NCBI GenBank assembly: GCA_033675545.1
Contig: JAWDGP010001472.1
Coordinates: forward strand, 370,001-434,000
Origin: Elysia crispata
Taxonomy: Eukaryota > Mollusca > Gastropoda > Plakobranchidae
Length of the DNA stretch: 64,000 nt
Direction of reading: 5' to 3'
The notes beneath the pieces are model-generated. The model had not been told where the DNA came from, did no database searches, and was given only the letters and a program-made list of their open reading frames with translations. A program made the position numbers and the translations under genes. Shown here piece after piece: positions 19,628-32,391 of this stretch. Positions within the stretch are counted from its first letter, which is position 1, and each line of letters begins with the position of its first letter.

Positions 19628-22600
19628 TGTACTTCGCAGAACTTCTATGATATTGTTCTACTTGGGTCAGAGAACTTCTCTGAAATTGTTCTAATCGGTT
19701 GAGAGAACTTCTCTGATATTGTTCTACTCGGCTCAGAGAACTTCTGTGATATTGTTCTTCTCGGCTCTGAGAATTTCTGTGATATTGTTCTTCTCGGCTC
19801 TGAGAATTTCTGTGATATTGTTCTTCTCGGCTCTGAGAATTTCTCCTTTGATATTGTTCTTCTCGGCTCTGAGAATTTCTGTGATATTGTTCTTCTCGGC
19901 TCTGAGAATTTCTCCTTTGATATTGTTCTTCTCGGCTCTGAGAATTTCTGTGATATTGTTCTTCTCGGCTCTGAGAATTTCTGTGATATTGTTCTTCTCG
20001 GCTCTGAGAATTTCTGTGATATTGTTCTTCTCGGCTCTGAGAATTTCTCCTTTGATATTGTTCTTCTCGGCTCTGAGAATTTCTGTGATATTGTTCTTCT
20101 CGGCTCTGAGAATTTCTCCTTTGATATTGTTCAACTCGGCTCAGAGAACTTCTGTGATATTGTTCTTTTCGGCTCTGAGAATTTCTGTGATATTGTTCTT
20201 CTCGGCTCTGAGAATTTCTGTGATATTGTTCTTCTCGGCTCTGAGAATTTCTCCTTTGATATTGTTCTTCTCGGCTCTGAGAATTTCTGTGATATTGTTC
20301 TTCTCGGCTCTGAGAATTTCTGTGATATTGTTCTTCTCGGCTCTGAGAATTTCTCCTTTGATATTGTTCTTGTCGGCTCTGAGAATTTCTGTGATATTGT
20401 TCTTCTCGGCTCTGAGAATTTCTGTGATATTGTTCTTCTCGGCTCTGAGAATTTCTCCTTTGATATTGTTCTTCTCGGCTCTAAGAATTTCTGTGATATG
20501 TTTCTTCTCGGCTCTGAGAATTTCTCCTTTGATATTGTTCAACTCGGCTCAGAGAACTTCTGTGATATTGTTCCTCTCGGCTCAGAGAATTTCTCCTTTG
20601 ATATTGTTCTTCTCGGCTCTGAGAATTTCTGTGATATTGTTCAACTCGGCTCTGAGAATTTCTCCTTTTATATTGTTCTACTCGGCTCAGAGAACTTCTG
20701 TGATATTGTTCTTCTCGGCTCTGAGAATTTCGGTGATATTGTTCTTCTCGGCTCTGAGAATTTCTGTGATATTGTTCTTCTCGGCTCTGAGAATTTCTCC
20801 TTTGATATTGTTCTTCTCGGCTCTGAGAATTTCTGTGATATTGTTCAACTCGGCTCTGAGAATTTCTCCTTTGATATTGTTCAACTCGGCTCAGAGAACT
20901 TCTGTGATATTGTTCCTCTCGGCTCAGAGAATTTCTCCTTTGATATTGTTCTTCTCGGCTCTGAGAATTTCTGTGATATTGTTCAACTCGGCTCTGAGAA
21001 TTTCTCCTTTTATATTGTTCTACTCGGCTCAGAGAACTTCTGTGATATTGTTCTTCTCGGCTCTGAGAATTTCTGTGATATTGTTCTTCTCGGCTCTGAG
21101 AATTTCTGTGATATTGTTCTTCTCGGCTCTGAGAATTTCTCCTTTGATATTGTTCTTCTCGGCTCTGAGAATTTCTGTGATATTGTTCAACTCGCCTCTG
21201 AGAATTTCTCCTTTGATATTGTTCAACTCGGCTCAGAGAACTTCTCCTTTGATATTGTTCAACTCGGCTCTGAGAATTTCTGTGATATTGTTCAACTCGG
21301 CTCTGAGAATTTCTGTGATATTGTTCTTCTCGGCTCTGAGAATTTCTCCTTTGATATTGTTCTTCTCGGCTCTGAGAATTTCTGTGATATTGTTCTTCTC
21401 GGCTCTGAGAATTTCTGTGATATTGTTCAACTCGGCTCTGAGAATTTCTCCTTTGATATTGTTCTTCTCGGCTCTAAGAATTTCTGTGATATTGTTCTTC
21501 TCGGCTCTGAGAATTTCTCCTTTGATATTGTTCAGTTCGGCTCAGAGAACTTCTGTGATATTGTTCTTCTCGGCTCAGAGAATTTCTCCTTTGATATTGT
21601 TCTTCTCGGCTCCGAGAACTTCTGTGATATTGTTCTTCTCGGCTCTGAGAATTTCTGTGATATTGTTCAACTCGGCTCTGAGAATTTCTCCTTTGATATT
21701 GTTCTTCTCGGCTCTGAGAATTTCTGTGATATTGTTCTTCTCGGCTCTGAGAATTTCTCCTTTGATATTGTTCTTCTCGGCTCTGAGAATTTCTGTGATA
21801 TTGTTCAACTCGGCTCTGAGAATTTCTCCTTTGATATTGTTCAACTCGGCTCAGAGAACTTCTGTGATATTGTTCCTCTCGGCTCAGAGAATTTCTCCTT
21901 TGATATTGTTCTTCTCGGCTCTGAGAATTTCTGTGATATTGTTCAACTCGGCTCTGAGAATTTCTCCTTTGATATTGTTCTACTCGGCTCAGAGAACTTC
22001 TGTGATATTGTTCTTCTCGGCTCTGAGAATTTCTGTGATATTGTTCTTCTCGGCTCTGAGAATTTCTCCTTTGATATTGTTCTTCTCGGCTCTGAGAAAT
22101 TCTGTGATATTGTTCTTCTCGGCTCTGAGAATTTCTGTGATATTGTTCTTCTCGGCTGTGAGAATTTCTGTGATATTGTTCTTCTCGGCTCTGAGAATTT
22201 CTCCTTTGATATTGTTCTTCTCGGCTCTGAGAATTTCTGTGATATTGTTCTTCTCGGCTCTGAAAATTTCTGTAATATTGTTCTTCTCGGCTCTGAGAAT
22301 TTCTGTGATTTTGTTCTTCTCGGCTTTGAGAATTTCTGTGATATTGTTCTTCTCGGCTCTGAGAATTTCTCCTTTGATATTGTTCAACTCGGCTCAGAGA
22401 ACTTCTGTGATATTGTTCTTCTCGGCTCAGAGAATTTCTCCTTTGATATTGTTCTTCTCGGCTCCGAGAACTTCTGTGATATTGTTCTTCTCGGCTCTGA
22501 GAATTTCTGTGATATTGTTCTTCTCGGCTCTGAGAATTTCTGTGATATTGTTCTTCTCGGCTCTGAGAATTTCTCCTTTGATATTGTTCTTCTCGGCTCT

Positions 22601-24450
22601 GAGAATTTCTGTGATATTGTTCTTCTCGGCTCTGAGAATTTCTGTGATATTGTTCTTCTCGGCTCTGAGAATTTCTCCTTTGATATTGTTCTTCTCGGCT
22701 CTGAGAATTTCTGTGATATTGTTCTTCTCGGCTCTGAGAATTTCTGTGATATTGTTCAACTCGGCTCTGAGAATTTCTGTGATATTGTTCTTCTCGGCTC
22801 TGAGAATTTCTGTGATATTGTTCTTCTCGGCTCTGAGAATTTCTCCTTTGATATTGTTCAACTCGGCTCGGAGAACTTCTGTGATATTGTTCTTCTCGGC
22901 TCAGAGAATTTCTCCTTTGATATTGTTCTTCTCGGCTCCGAGAACTTCTGTGATATTGTTCTTCTCGGCTCTGAGAATTTCTGTGATATTGTTCAACTCG
23001 GCTCTGAGAATTTCTCCTTTGATATTGTTCAACTCGGCTCAGAGAACTTCTGTGATATTGTTCAACTCGGCTCAGAGAATTTCTCCTTTGATATTGTTCA
23101 ACTCGGCTCAGAGAACTTCTTCTTTGATATTGTTCAACTCGGCTCAGAGAACTTCTCCTTTGATATTGTTCATTTCGGCTCAGAGAATTTCTCCTTTGAT
23201 ATTGTTCTTCTCGGCTCTGAGAATTTCTCCTTTGATATTGTTCAACTCGGCTCAGAGAACTTCTGTGATATTGTTCAACTCGGCTCTGAGAATTTCTCCT
23301 TTGATATTGTTCTACTCGGCTCAGAGAGCTTCTGTGATATTGTTCTTCTCGGCTCTGAGAATTTCTCCTTTGATATTGTTCAACTCGGCTCAGAGAACTT
23401 CTCCTTTGATATTGTTCAACTCGGCTCGGAGAATTTCTCCTTTGATATTGTTCTACTCGGCTCAGAGAATTTCTCCTTTGGTATTGTTCAACTCGGCTCA
23501 GAGAATTTCTCCTTTGATATTGTTCTTCTCGGCTCTGAGAATTTCTCCTTTGATATTGTTCTTCTCGGCTCTGAGAATTTCTCCTTTGATTTTGTTCTTC
23601 TCGGCTCTGAGAATTTCTCCTTTGATTTTGTTCTTCTCGGCTCTGAGAATTTCTCCTTTGATTTTGTTCTTCTCGGCTCTGAGAATTTCTCCTTTGATTT
23701 TGTTCTTCTCGGCTCTGAGAATTTCTCCTTTGATATTGTTCTTCTCGGCTCTGAGAATTTCTCCTTTGATTTTGTTCTTCTCGGCTCTGAGAATTTCTCC
23801 TTTGATATTGTTCTACTCGGCTCTGAGAATTTCTCCTTTGATATTGTTCTACTCGGTTCAGAGACTTTCTCTAACATTGTTCTACTCATTTCAGAGAACT
23901 TCTTTGATTTTATTTTAATTGGCTCAGAGACTTTCCCTGATATTGTTTTACTTTGCTCAGAGACTTTCTCCTTTGATATTGTTCTAATCGGGTCAGAGAC
24001 TTTCTCCTTTGATATTGTTCTTCTCGGTTCAGAGACTTTCTCTAACATTGTTCTACTCATTTCAGAGAACTTCTTTGATTTTTTTTAATTGGCCCAGAGA
24101 CTTTCCCTGATATTGTTTTACTTTGCTCAGAGAACTTCTCCTCTGATATTGTTCTAATCGGGTCAGAGAACTTCTCCTTTGATATTATTTTACTCGGTTC
24201 AGAGAACTTCTTTGATTTTGTTCTAATTAGCCCAGCGATTTTTCCTGATATTGTTCTACTCTGCTCAGAGAACTTCTCCTTCGATATTGTTCTACTCGGT
24301 TCGGAGAGCTTCTCTGATATCTTTGTACTCGGCCCAGACAACTTCTCTGATATTGCTCTACGTAGCCGAGAGAACTTCTCTGATATTGTTCTACTCGTCT
24401 CAGAGATCTTCTCCTACTTGGCTCAGGGAATTTTTCCTCTGAAATTGTTC
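19628..24450. repeat. 4.8-kb array of 33- and 36-bp units
   Basis: About 135-140 tandem copies. The 33-bp unit is GAATTTCTGTGATATTG plus TTCTTCTCGGCTCTGA. The 36-bp unit has TCTCCTTTG in place of TCTGTG and is otherwise the same. Units differ further at TTCTTC/TTCAAC/TTCTAC and CTCTGAG/CTCAGAG. The centre is highly homogeneous, while both ends (before 19740 and from about 23850) are diverged. Because both unit lengths are multiples of three, one plus-strand frame stays open for 1399 codons and a second for 1196. The long frame has no ATG start (it opens at a TTG), is a monotonous 11/12-residue hydrophobic repeat, and competes with other open frames, so I do not annotate it as a gene. Confidence 0.97.
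20543..21226. repeat. 342-bp higher-order duplication inside the 33/36-bp array
   Basis: The succession of unit variants in 20543..20884, starting at the distinctive GTTCCTCTCGGCTCAGAG unit, is repeated almost exactly in 20885..21226. Part of it recurs from 21843. This shows recent multi-unit duplication. Confidence 0.8.
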
Positions 24451-24849
24451 TACTAGGTTCAAAGAACCTGAACCTTAAGACCAAAAGAAACGGACAAAGA
24501 GTAAAGGTGGTATTATATGGCATACTCCGTTTCTGCCCTCCTCTGTCTCTATCCTAACATTTGCCAGCTGGTGCCATGAAAACGTTTTGGGCTAGCACGA
24601 CATTTAGATCTGCAGCCAACTTACATTACGTTAGTAAAAAATTACCATGCATAAACCTAGATCGACTAGCGCAACTTGAGGTATGTAGCCAACCAACATA
24701 ATTATTTAACATTTTATTCCGTAAGCCTATGGTTTTTTGTTTTCTTTTTCCCTCTATGGCACAAACTTTGCTTGTGCTATTTATTCCAGCGGAGGGATCA
24801 ACCAGATGTATTTGTCTATCTGTCTGTCGGTTTGTTCATTTCCTTCAAT

Positions 24850-25030
24850 GAAATAGATAGCTTGTACAGATAGATTGATAGATAAATGGTTAAGAAAAAT
24901 TTTATGGATCTTTTTATCTATCTGTCTATCTGTCTATATACCAGTCCGTCTTCCTATCTAGCAATATGTTTGTCTATCTATCCATCTATTTATATATTCC
25001 ATCTGCATATCTGTCTATCTATCTATGATC
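24850..25030. repeat. Degenerate (TATC/TGTC)n tetranucleotide repeat
   Basis: Mixed CTATCTGT and CTATCTAT words with interruptions. The flanking 24450..24850 and 25030..25600 contain T runs and AT-rich sequence with no recognised feature. Confidence 0.75.
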
Positions 25031-25664
25031 TATCCATTTACTAATTCTTATCTGTAGGATAATGTAGCTAACGTAGCTGTCTATGATGCCGGTTTTTTTT
25101 TTTTTTTTTAAATTTTATTTTGTTGCTCTTTAGATGACAGAAATTTTTTTTTTTTTTTTTCTGAACATACATTAAACTCTTTTTGTATTTTCCTGTGCTT
25201 TAACATTTTATATCCTTCTTGGATTTTATTTTTGTTGTATTTCTTTCCCTTTTCATTTTTTTTTCTTGTAGGTGTCATAATCTCTCTTCCCAGGTCTCTA
25301 CCAAACACAAATAAATAATAATATTTGAAAAAAGATAATGAATACGTAAATGGGGAACGAAACAAGCGATTAAAAAATTAAAATGAATAATAGAAATAAA
25401 AGACAAACAAAGCTAACAACAACAACAACAACAATGATAGAAACACCTTTTTGAAAAACAACTTCAAACAAACTTAAAGGGATTAGTTGTTTTTTAGTAA
25501 AGAGAACTATTATTATCTATAGACCTTAATCTAGATTTTGTTTAAATCAAATTGTAATTCATAAATCAGAGCCGTATTGCTGGACCTCGCTGTGCAGCGT
25601 CATTTATTGTAACATGGTGAAACTTGGAAGGCTTGGAAGGGGAAAGCCATATCGAGATGAGGAC

Positions 25665-25676
25665 GCCGCCATCTTG
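25665..25676 (+). promoter_or_regulatory. YY1-type motif
   Basis: GCCGCCATCTTG, the reverse complement of CAAGATGGCGGC, is a full match to the YY1 consensus often found at housekeeping promoters. It lies in a locally CG-containing stretch (25620..25800) just before a CT microsatellite. No gene start could be linked to it. Confidence 0.35.
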
Positions 25677-25795
25677 TCCGAGAGCAAAGTCCCTTCAACG
25701 GACTGCACAGTTTTCCTCAACTGCTGAAACCGTTCGGATTACTCACACCCAACCGAGAGAGCAAGACTTTCTCGTGTTCCGTATCTCGAGACCGT

Positions 25796-25867
<72 letters not shown>
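25796..25867. repeat. (CT)n microsatellite
   Basis: About 36 CT dinucleotides in a row. The open frame through it is an artefact. Confidence 0.97.
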
Positions 25868-25870
<3 letters not shown>

Positions 25871-26154
25871 AGAGAATCTAGATGTTCAAGAGTACGTGAC
25901 CTTTAAATTCCGCTCTCGGCTTGTTCAGACTACCAGCTTGACCAGGCTCGAGGCGGGGAAATGATGGTGGAATCTTAACTGCCAAGGAGGATGAACAATT
26001 TCTTTCTTGCAATTATCATTTTTCTTTTTTTTGTTTCAAAGGAGATAATGACGCAGAGCTAAAAAGACGCTTATAAAGAGGAAGAGAGACGCTTATAAAG
26101 AGCTTATAAAGAGAAATAAAGAAAGACAGAGAGAAGAGAGAAAACAGGATGAAG

Positions 26155-26531
26155 AGAAAGAAAGAGAGAGAGAGAGAGAGTCAAAGAGAAGGAAATAGAG
26201 AGGGACAGAGATAGAGAGATAGGTAGAGACTAGAAAGAAAAAGGCGCATAACTTTAAACATTACGGCACAAAAAAGAAGAAAAGAAACAACAAAGCTTTT
26301 AAGACGAAACGATTATGCGTTCAATTAATAGTTGCATTCTCCTTTCCTTTCTTCATTGTGCATAATTTAAAAGTGGTTTGCCTGTTCCTTTTTAGCCTCT
26401 GTATTTCTACTATTTACAGATATACATGCGTCCTTTCAAAATCTTTGTAGTTACCAAGTTGTCCTCCACAAGTCATGCTTTCGCCATTCTGTTTGGATTA
26501 AGAGACAGGGACACAAAGATACCGAGTGGTC

Positions 26532-26610
<79 letters not shown>

Positions 26611-26760
26611 GAAAAAAAGAGAGAGAAAGAGAGACAGATAAAGGGAGGGGAGACACACACACAATAAAAAGAAAAGAAGATGGACAGAGATAGAGAGACA
26701 GAGAAAGAAAGGGACAGAATAGTGTGAGAGAGAAAAAGAGATAGGGGATGAGAAGAAGGT
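26155..26760. repeat. GA-rich region with a pure (GA)n core
   Basis: Purine-rich on the plus strand: imperfect GA at 26155..26240, a pure GA run at 26535..26606, then imperfect GA/GAAA to about 26760. Simple-sequence DNA. Confidence 0.9.
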
Positions 26761-26859
26761 AAAGAAGAAGAAAGATGTGGGTGCCTCCTTTTTTCTAAAT
26801 AGATCTGTAAAGGGTCACTTTCTCTTCTCTCGGCCAATAGGTCAGGCGAGGGTAAGGTT

Positions 26860-27120
26860 TGAGGACGCGTGAGAGTCTGTGAGGGATGGAAAAACTCCAC
26901 TCCACGGTTTACGTCTCGCCATGTAGCCTGACTCAGTCCCAGCCGAGAGGATAGGAGCGGGCCGGGCTATGCGCAGCCGAGTGGCTCTGTGTTGGTAGCG
27001 CTGGAGAGTGGTGTAGCTTGTGTGTTCACAGCCTAAGAGCAGACGTGTGAGCCTGTGGTATAACTGGTGTGTTTGGAGCCTTAGACTCCGGATCAGCTTG
27101 CGCTGCGCTTTGTGTAAAAG
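26860..27120 (+). promoter_or_regulatory. GC- and CpG-richer stretch, possible promoter/5' UTR
   Basis: Clearly richer in G+C and CpG than its neighbours, non-repetitive and directly upstream of an ATG with a good exon-like frame. There is no clear TATA box. The promoter call is inference. Confidence 0.35.
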
Positions 27121-27261
27121 ATGGCCTGTAATTCAAGTTCTTGTTCAGACTGTGGACCTAGAAGGGATGACAGAGAGGAACTGAACAGACCTTTGCGTCG
27201 GGGATTTGACCATAATCAAGAGAATGACTCATTTATTGTATCTATAAGAAATGATAAAACA
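27121..27261 (+). CDS. Possible first coding exon of an unidentified gene
   Basis: The ATG at 27121 is in good context (AAAAGATGGCC). The 47 codons start MACNSSSCSDCGPRRDDREE and end SFIVSIRNDKT, at a near-consensus donor, ACA|GTGAGTG. Without splicing the frame stops nine bases after the donor. The frame is polar, has four cysteines near its start, and resembles no family I know. It follows the CpG-richer stretch, and the next plus-strand coding sequence recognised is ABCB7 5 kb on, which has its own start. It may be the first exon of a separate short gene or of an alternative transcript. Confidence 0.4.
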
Positions 27262-27553
27262 GTGAGTGATTAAACTCTAAATTTGTCAAACATATTTTAA
27301 AATTTTTAAATTGATTTCTTTGTTTCAGTTTACATGCAAAAGGAATATGTATATTATATAGGCCTATTATTCAGTTATATTCAATCTCGATATTGGCAGG
27401 TTAACTCAAGCATCTCATAATTTTAATCTAATTGTGATTTAGAACGTAATTTTATGTTAATAAATGTTGATTCCAGTTTGCTATCAATAATGATAGACTG
27501 CAGCGTGCATTCATTATCTGAGAAGGTAAGAAATATTGGGGTCTTGGGGCAGG

Positions 27554-28859
<1,306 letters not shown>

Positions 28860-28860
<1 letters not shown>

Positions 28861-29150
28861 AACTCCTGTAGGCCTACATATCAGGTAGGTTTACTGTGAT
28901 CTATAGAAAACAGTACCTTGGCTATTTGGAATTCCTATTGATATGTAGATAATAAGAAGGTTTACTGTAAGAAGATAGAGCAGTATACCTTCATTTTCTG
29001 GAACTAATGAAGATTTTTTTTTCAGTAAATTCGCTGTTACAGGATAGAACAGTATACTTGAGTTATTCAATAAACGTGTACGTATTAAGTGGGTTTCTGT
29101 TACAAGACAGAGCACTATACTTTTGTTGTTCGGGGTAGTAATTAGGTTTA
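28860..29150. repeat. Degenerate tandem repeat, about 65 bp
   Basis: Three to four diverged units sharing GGTTTACTGT, GATAGA(G/A)CAGTATAC and TTC-rich words. An old minisatellite remnant. Confidence 0.45.
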
Positions 29151-31600
29151 CAACAAAATGTTGTTCATTGATGCATCTTTTCTATTCCTCAAAGCCTGAA
29201 GATAATCTACATTCGGAGCATGGTTAAACTATAATTGACTACAGAATCGCTATGGTGAGAAAATAACAGGAGTATGACAAGGAAGGACTCATACTTGATC
29301 TAGTCAAAGTTTTCACACTGTTCCAATGCACCGCTTGGTTGTTGTTGTTGGTTTTTTTTTTAATTTATTATTAATATTGTTATTATTCTTAGTGTTGTTC
29401 TTCTTCTTTTTATTCTTCGTCCAATGTAGTGCTTGTCTGGTGTCACCTAACTCTCGTTCCCTGTTGGTTATTCCAATTCCAATGGGTTTTTATAAAGGCC
29501 AGCTGCTTTTTTTTCCCACCATGAAACTGCTAGACCCGCATCAGTCTCAAATGTGCGTGGCTTCTTACAGTTCCATGTCGCTCGCATCATGATGTTACTT
29601 TCAAGTGTGCTTAGAGTATGAAATGGCGTTAATTTCGTCTTAACAAGGGAAATGTTATACTTATAATTGAAGCTTAAAGCACTACTATCAGAGTTTATCA
29701 AAGTAGTTAACGCTAACTATAACACGAGCGCATGATTAGACTTCTCACAGATCTGCTGCTCTCATCTGCAAGTTTCCATTACAAATTGCATCGTTAAAGT
29801 GTCAAAATTTAAAGACATTGTACGTGTATGAATGCAGGTCATGGACTGTTTGTTATTCTCTGTTATCCTTCTCGGCATGACTAAAGGCCGCTACACATCT
29901 TCATTTCAACTAGACGGGTCCATTTGCCCACGTCCATCTGCTGCCGCCAGGCCTAGACGGAGTAGGAACGAGGCTGGGCGCGTATTATGAATACATGTAG
30001 ACAATACAGTAGCCGAACTGTCAGCCGCTGGCAGCGGGAGAGTCCCAACCACTCTGCTTATTCATCACAACTATCACGTCCATTGGAATGGAAACATTGA
30101 ATACACATTAGAAACTGTTCAGCTGAGACAAGTACTCAGTATACCTTCATGATTTAAATGTCACTAATCAAATTACGATTCGAAAATGAGTCTCGCTTTG
30201 GAATAAGACAATCCCTGTTCTGAATCTCATGTCTATTTTAAGAGGGCAGACGTTGTTCTTGATGTTGCTGTGTGCGCAGATGTAACAATAGACAATGTTA
30301 AAATATGTAGAAAGACCAGACAGTGGGACTCTCCTTTAACGGTCGGTACAATCGTGCAGATTTATCTTTCTTTAGATTTCCTAGAGATGAGGACAGGTGT
30401 CAGTGATGAGGGCTAAATTTTCGATGAGCAAATCCGCCAGGGAAATTTTTCAATCAAATCTTCTACGTTCTCTCTATTTCGAGGATTCAGAATTCACATC
30501 AAATAAGAAACATCGGATAAGACCAGGTAAAGCCATACTGGCTGGTTTTTTTTATATTCCTCACCCACCACCATTGATTATACAAAAGAGACCACCGTCA
30601 ACACCCCCTCCCCACAAAAAACAACAACAAACAAAAAGATGGAGTGGCAAAAACAAATACATGTAGTAAAACCCTCAAATTCACCTCAAAGCAATGACTA
30701 GTGCGACCAGTTAGATCATGACTGTTGCAACGCACATAACACCCATTCAGGTTAGTTACGAAATTATAAATAAGCTATAAGGAAAAATTAAATATCAAAC
30801 TAGATCTAAAAGTATAAAGCGCCTGAGATCCAAACTCGTTCCAAAGTTTTCCCAAAAAAACCCCCCAAAAACTGTGAAGTGACTATCATACTCTTTTAGT
30901 TAGCTTCGAAGATATCTCTTTTAAAAAATAACATTTTAAGTGTAAACTAATTACATTTCATATTAAATCAGGTCTTGTAATTCTTAGTTAATTCATATTT
31001 CCGACTTTTCCTAATTAGGGAAAAAATAAATTACGAAGGTTAGGCTAGAGAGCATTGGCCCATTTAGTTTACAAAGCCTTGCATTAGGCCTAGGAAGCGC
31101 GTAGCATGACTCAGCATTTTCTACTCGAATAGCCTGCATGGCAAGTGCATGGCACAGACGTGGCGGGCTCAGCAGACTAGCCTAAGCATAGATTGTCCCG
31201 TATCGTTAGCAAACTTGTTATCCACGAGACAGAACTCTCGATTCTCCTAGAAGGGCAGGGTCGATCACGATCAGCACACTAAGATGGCCACCATATAATG
31301 TTTGACTTTGTGTAGATCTAGATCTGGACTGTTACATAAGGGAAGAGAAATAGAAGTAATTTCAATTTTAATTCTAACAACAGCGGCTGTAGGATAAAGG
31401 AAAAAAATATGATATCTTAGGGTGGAAGGCAGCACACACTCTTGAGTGTTATATGTATACCTAGATCTAGATTTTTGGCTACCGATTGAACTAGCAGTGC
31501 GGGCTAACTCATTAAATTTGCTAACTCAGTGCGCGTCACTAGATTTAGAACAAGGTCTAGATCTAGATATCTAGTCTAGATTACCACCGGAACTGGGGTG
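29151..31600. other. No gene recognised; contains two CpG-richer patches
   Basis: Non-repetitive sequence. Patches at 29890..30070 and 31090..31300 are richer in CG and might be regulatory; AAGATGGCCACC at 31284..31295 is a near match to the YY1 site. Repeated TCTAGATCTAGA words begin around 31440. Confidence 0.35.
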
Positions 31601-31609
31601 GAGTTTCAT

Positions 31610-31995
31610 TCTAGATCTAGTTCCTGACAAATAAAGCTTATACATTTCCACATGCAGTTTGACCTGTCATATCTAGATCTAGTTCCAGACAAATAAAGCT
31701 TATACATTTCCGGTACATTTCCCACATGCAGTTTGACCTGTCATATCTAGATCTAGATCTAGTTCCAGACAAATAAAGCTTATACATTTCCACATGCAGT
31801 TTGACCTGTCATATCTAGATCTAGTTCCAGACAAATAAAGCTTATACATTTCCACATGCAGTTTGACCTGTCATATCTAGATCTAGTTCCAGACAAATAA
31901 AGCTTATACATTTCCCACATGCAGTTTGACCTGTCATATCTAGATCTAGTTCCAGACAAATAAAGCTTATACATTTCCCACATGCAGTCAGACCT
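31610..31995. repeat. 62-bp minisatellite upstream of ABCB7
   Basis: Six copies of a unit containing ATCTAGATCTAGTTCCAGAC, AAATAAAGCTTATACATTTC and CACATGCAGTTTGACCTGTC; one copy has a 15-bp internal insertion. It ends about 200 bp before the ABCB7 start codon. Each unit has one AATAAA in the sense orientation of ABCB7 and an AGATCTAGATCT-type palindrome. Confidence 0.95.
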
Positions 31996-32199
31996 GATGA
32001 ATCTAAAACTGTTCGAAAATTTCTAGTGTCTAGGTCTAGATTAGTTCTCGATTCTAGTTCTAGAATCTAGATCTAGATCATTTTAAATCAGACACCTTTA
32101 TGATCAAATTATTTAAATTTTCAAGAACTGTAATCTGCTCTAACTATTAAGATCTAGATTTTTAGATCAAGAAACTGGACATATCAAGGAACATTCATA

Positions 32200-32391
32200 A
32201 TGGCAGTTCTACTTATAAATAGGAGTGCTATCATGAAGAATTGCATGGGGTCAGCTCCTGGTCATTGGAGATATTGTATTCGAGAATTTTCAGCGCTTCG
32301 AAAAGTCTTCCAGACGTCATTTAATATAAAGAAAAAAGAATTGTTTCAGCAACATTCACAAGGCTTGCGCCATGCTCAATGGTTTCAGGCG
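32200..32391 (+). CDS. ABCB7: ABCB7 exon 1 (presequence)
   Basis: 64 codons from the ATG; the donor GCG|GTAAGT is at 32392, exit phase 0. The first 27 residues hold several Arg/Lys and no acidic residue, as in mitochondrial presequences. This part of ABCB7 is poorly conserved; assignment rests on position, phase and composition. Confidence 0.75.

Noticed and set aside
19719-23918. Open frame of 1399 codons
   Set aside because: It is a readthrough of a 33/36-bp tandem repeat, opens at TTG rather than ATG, encodes a monotonous hydrophobic repeat, and a second frame on the same strand is open for 1196 codons.
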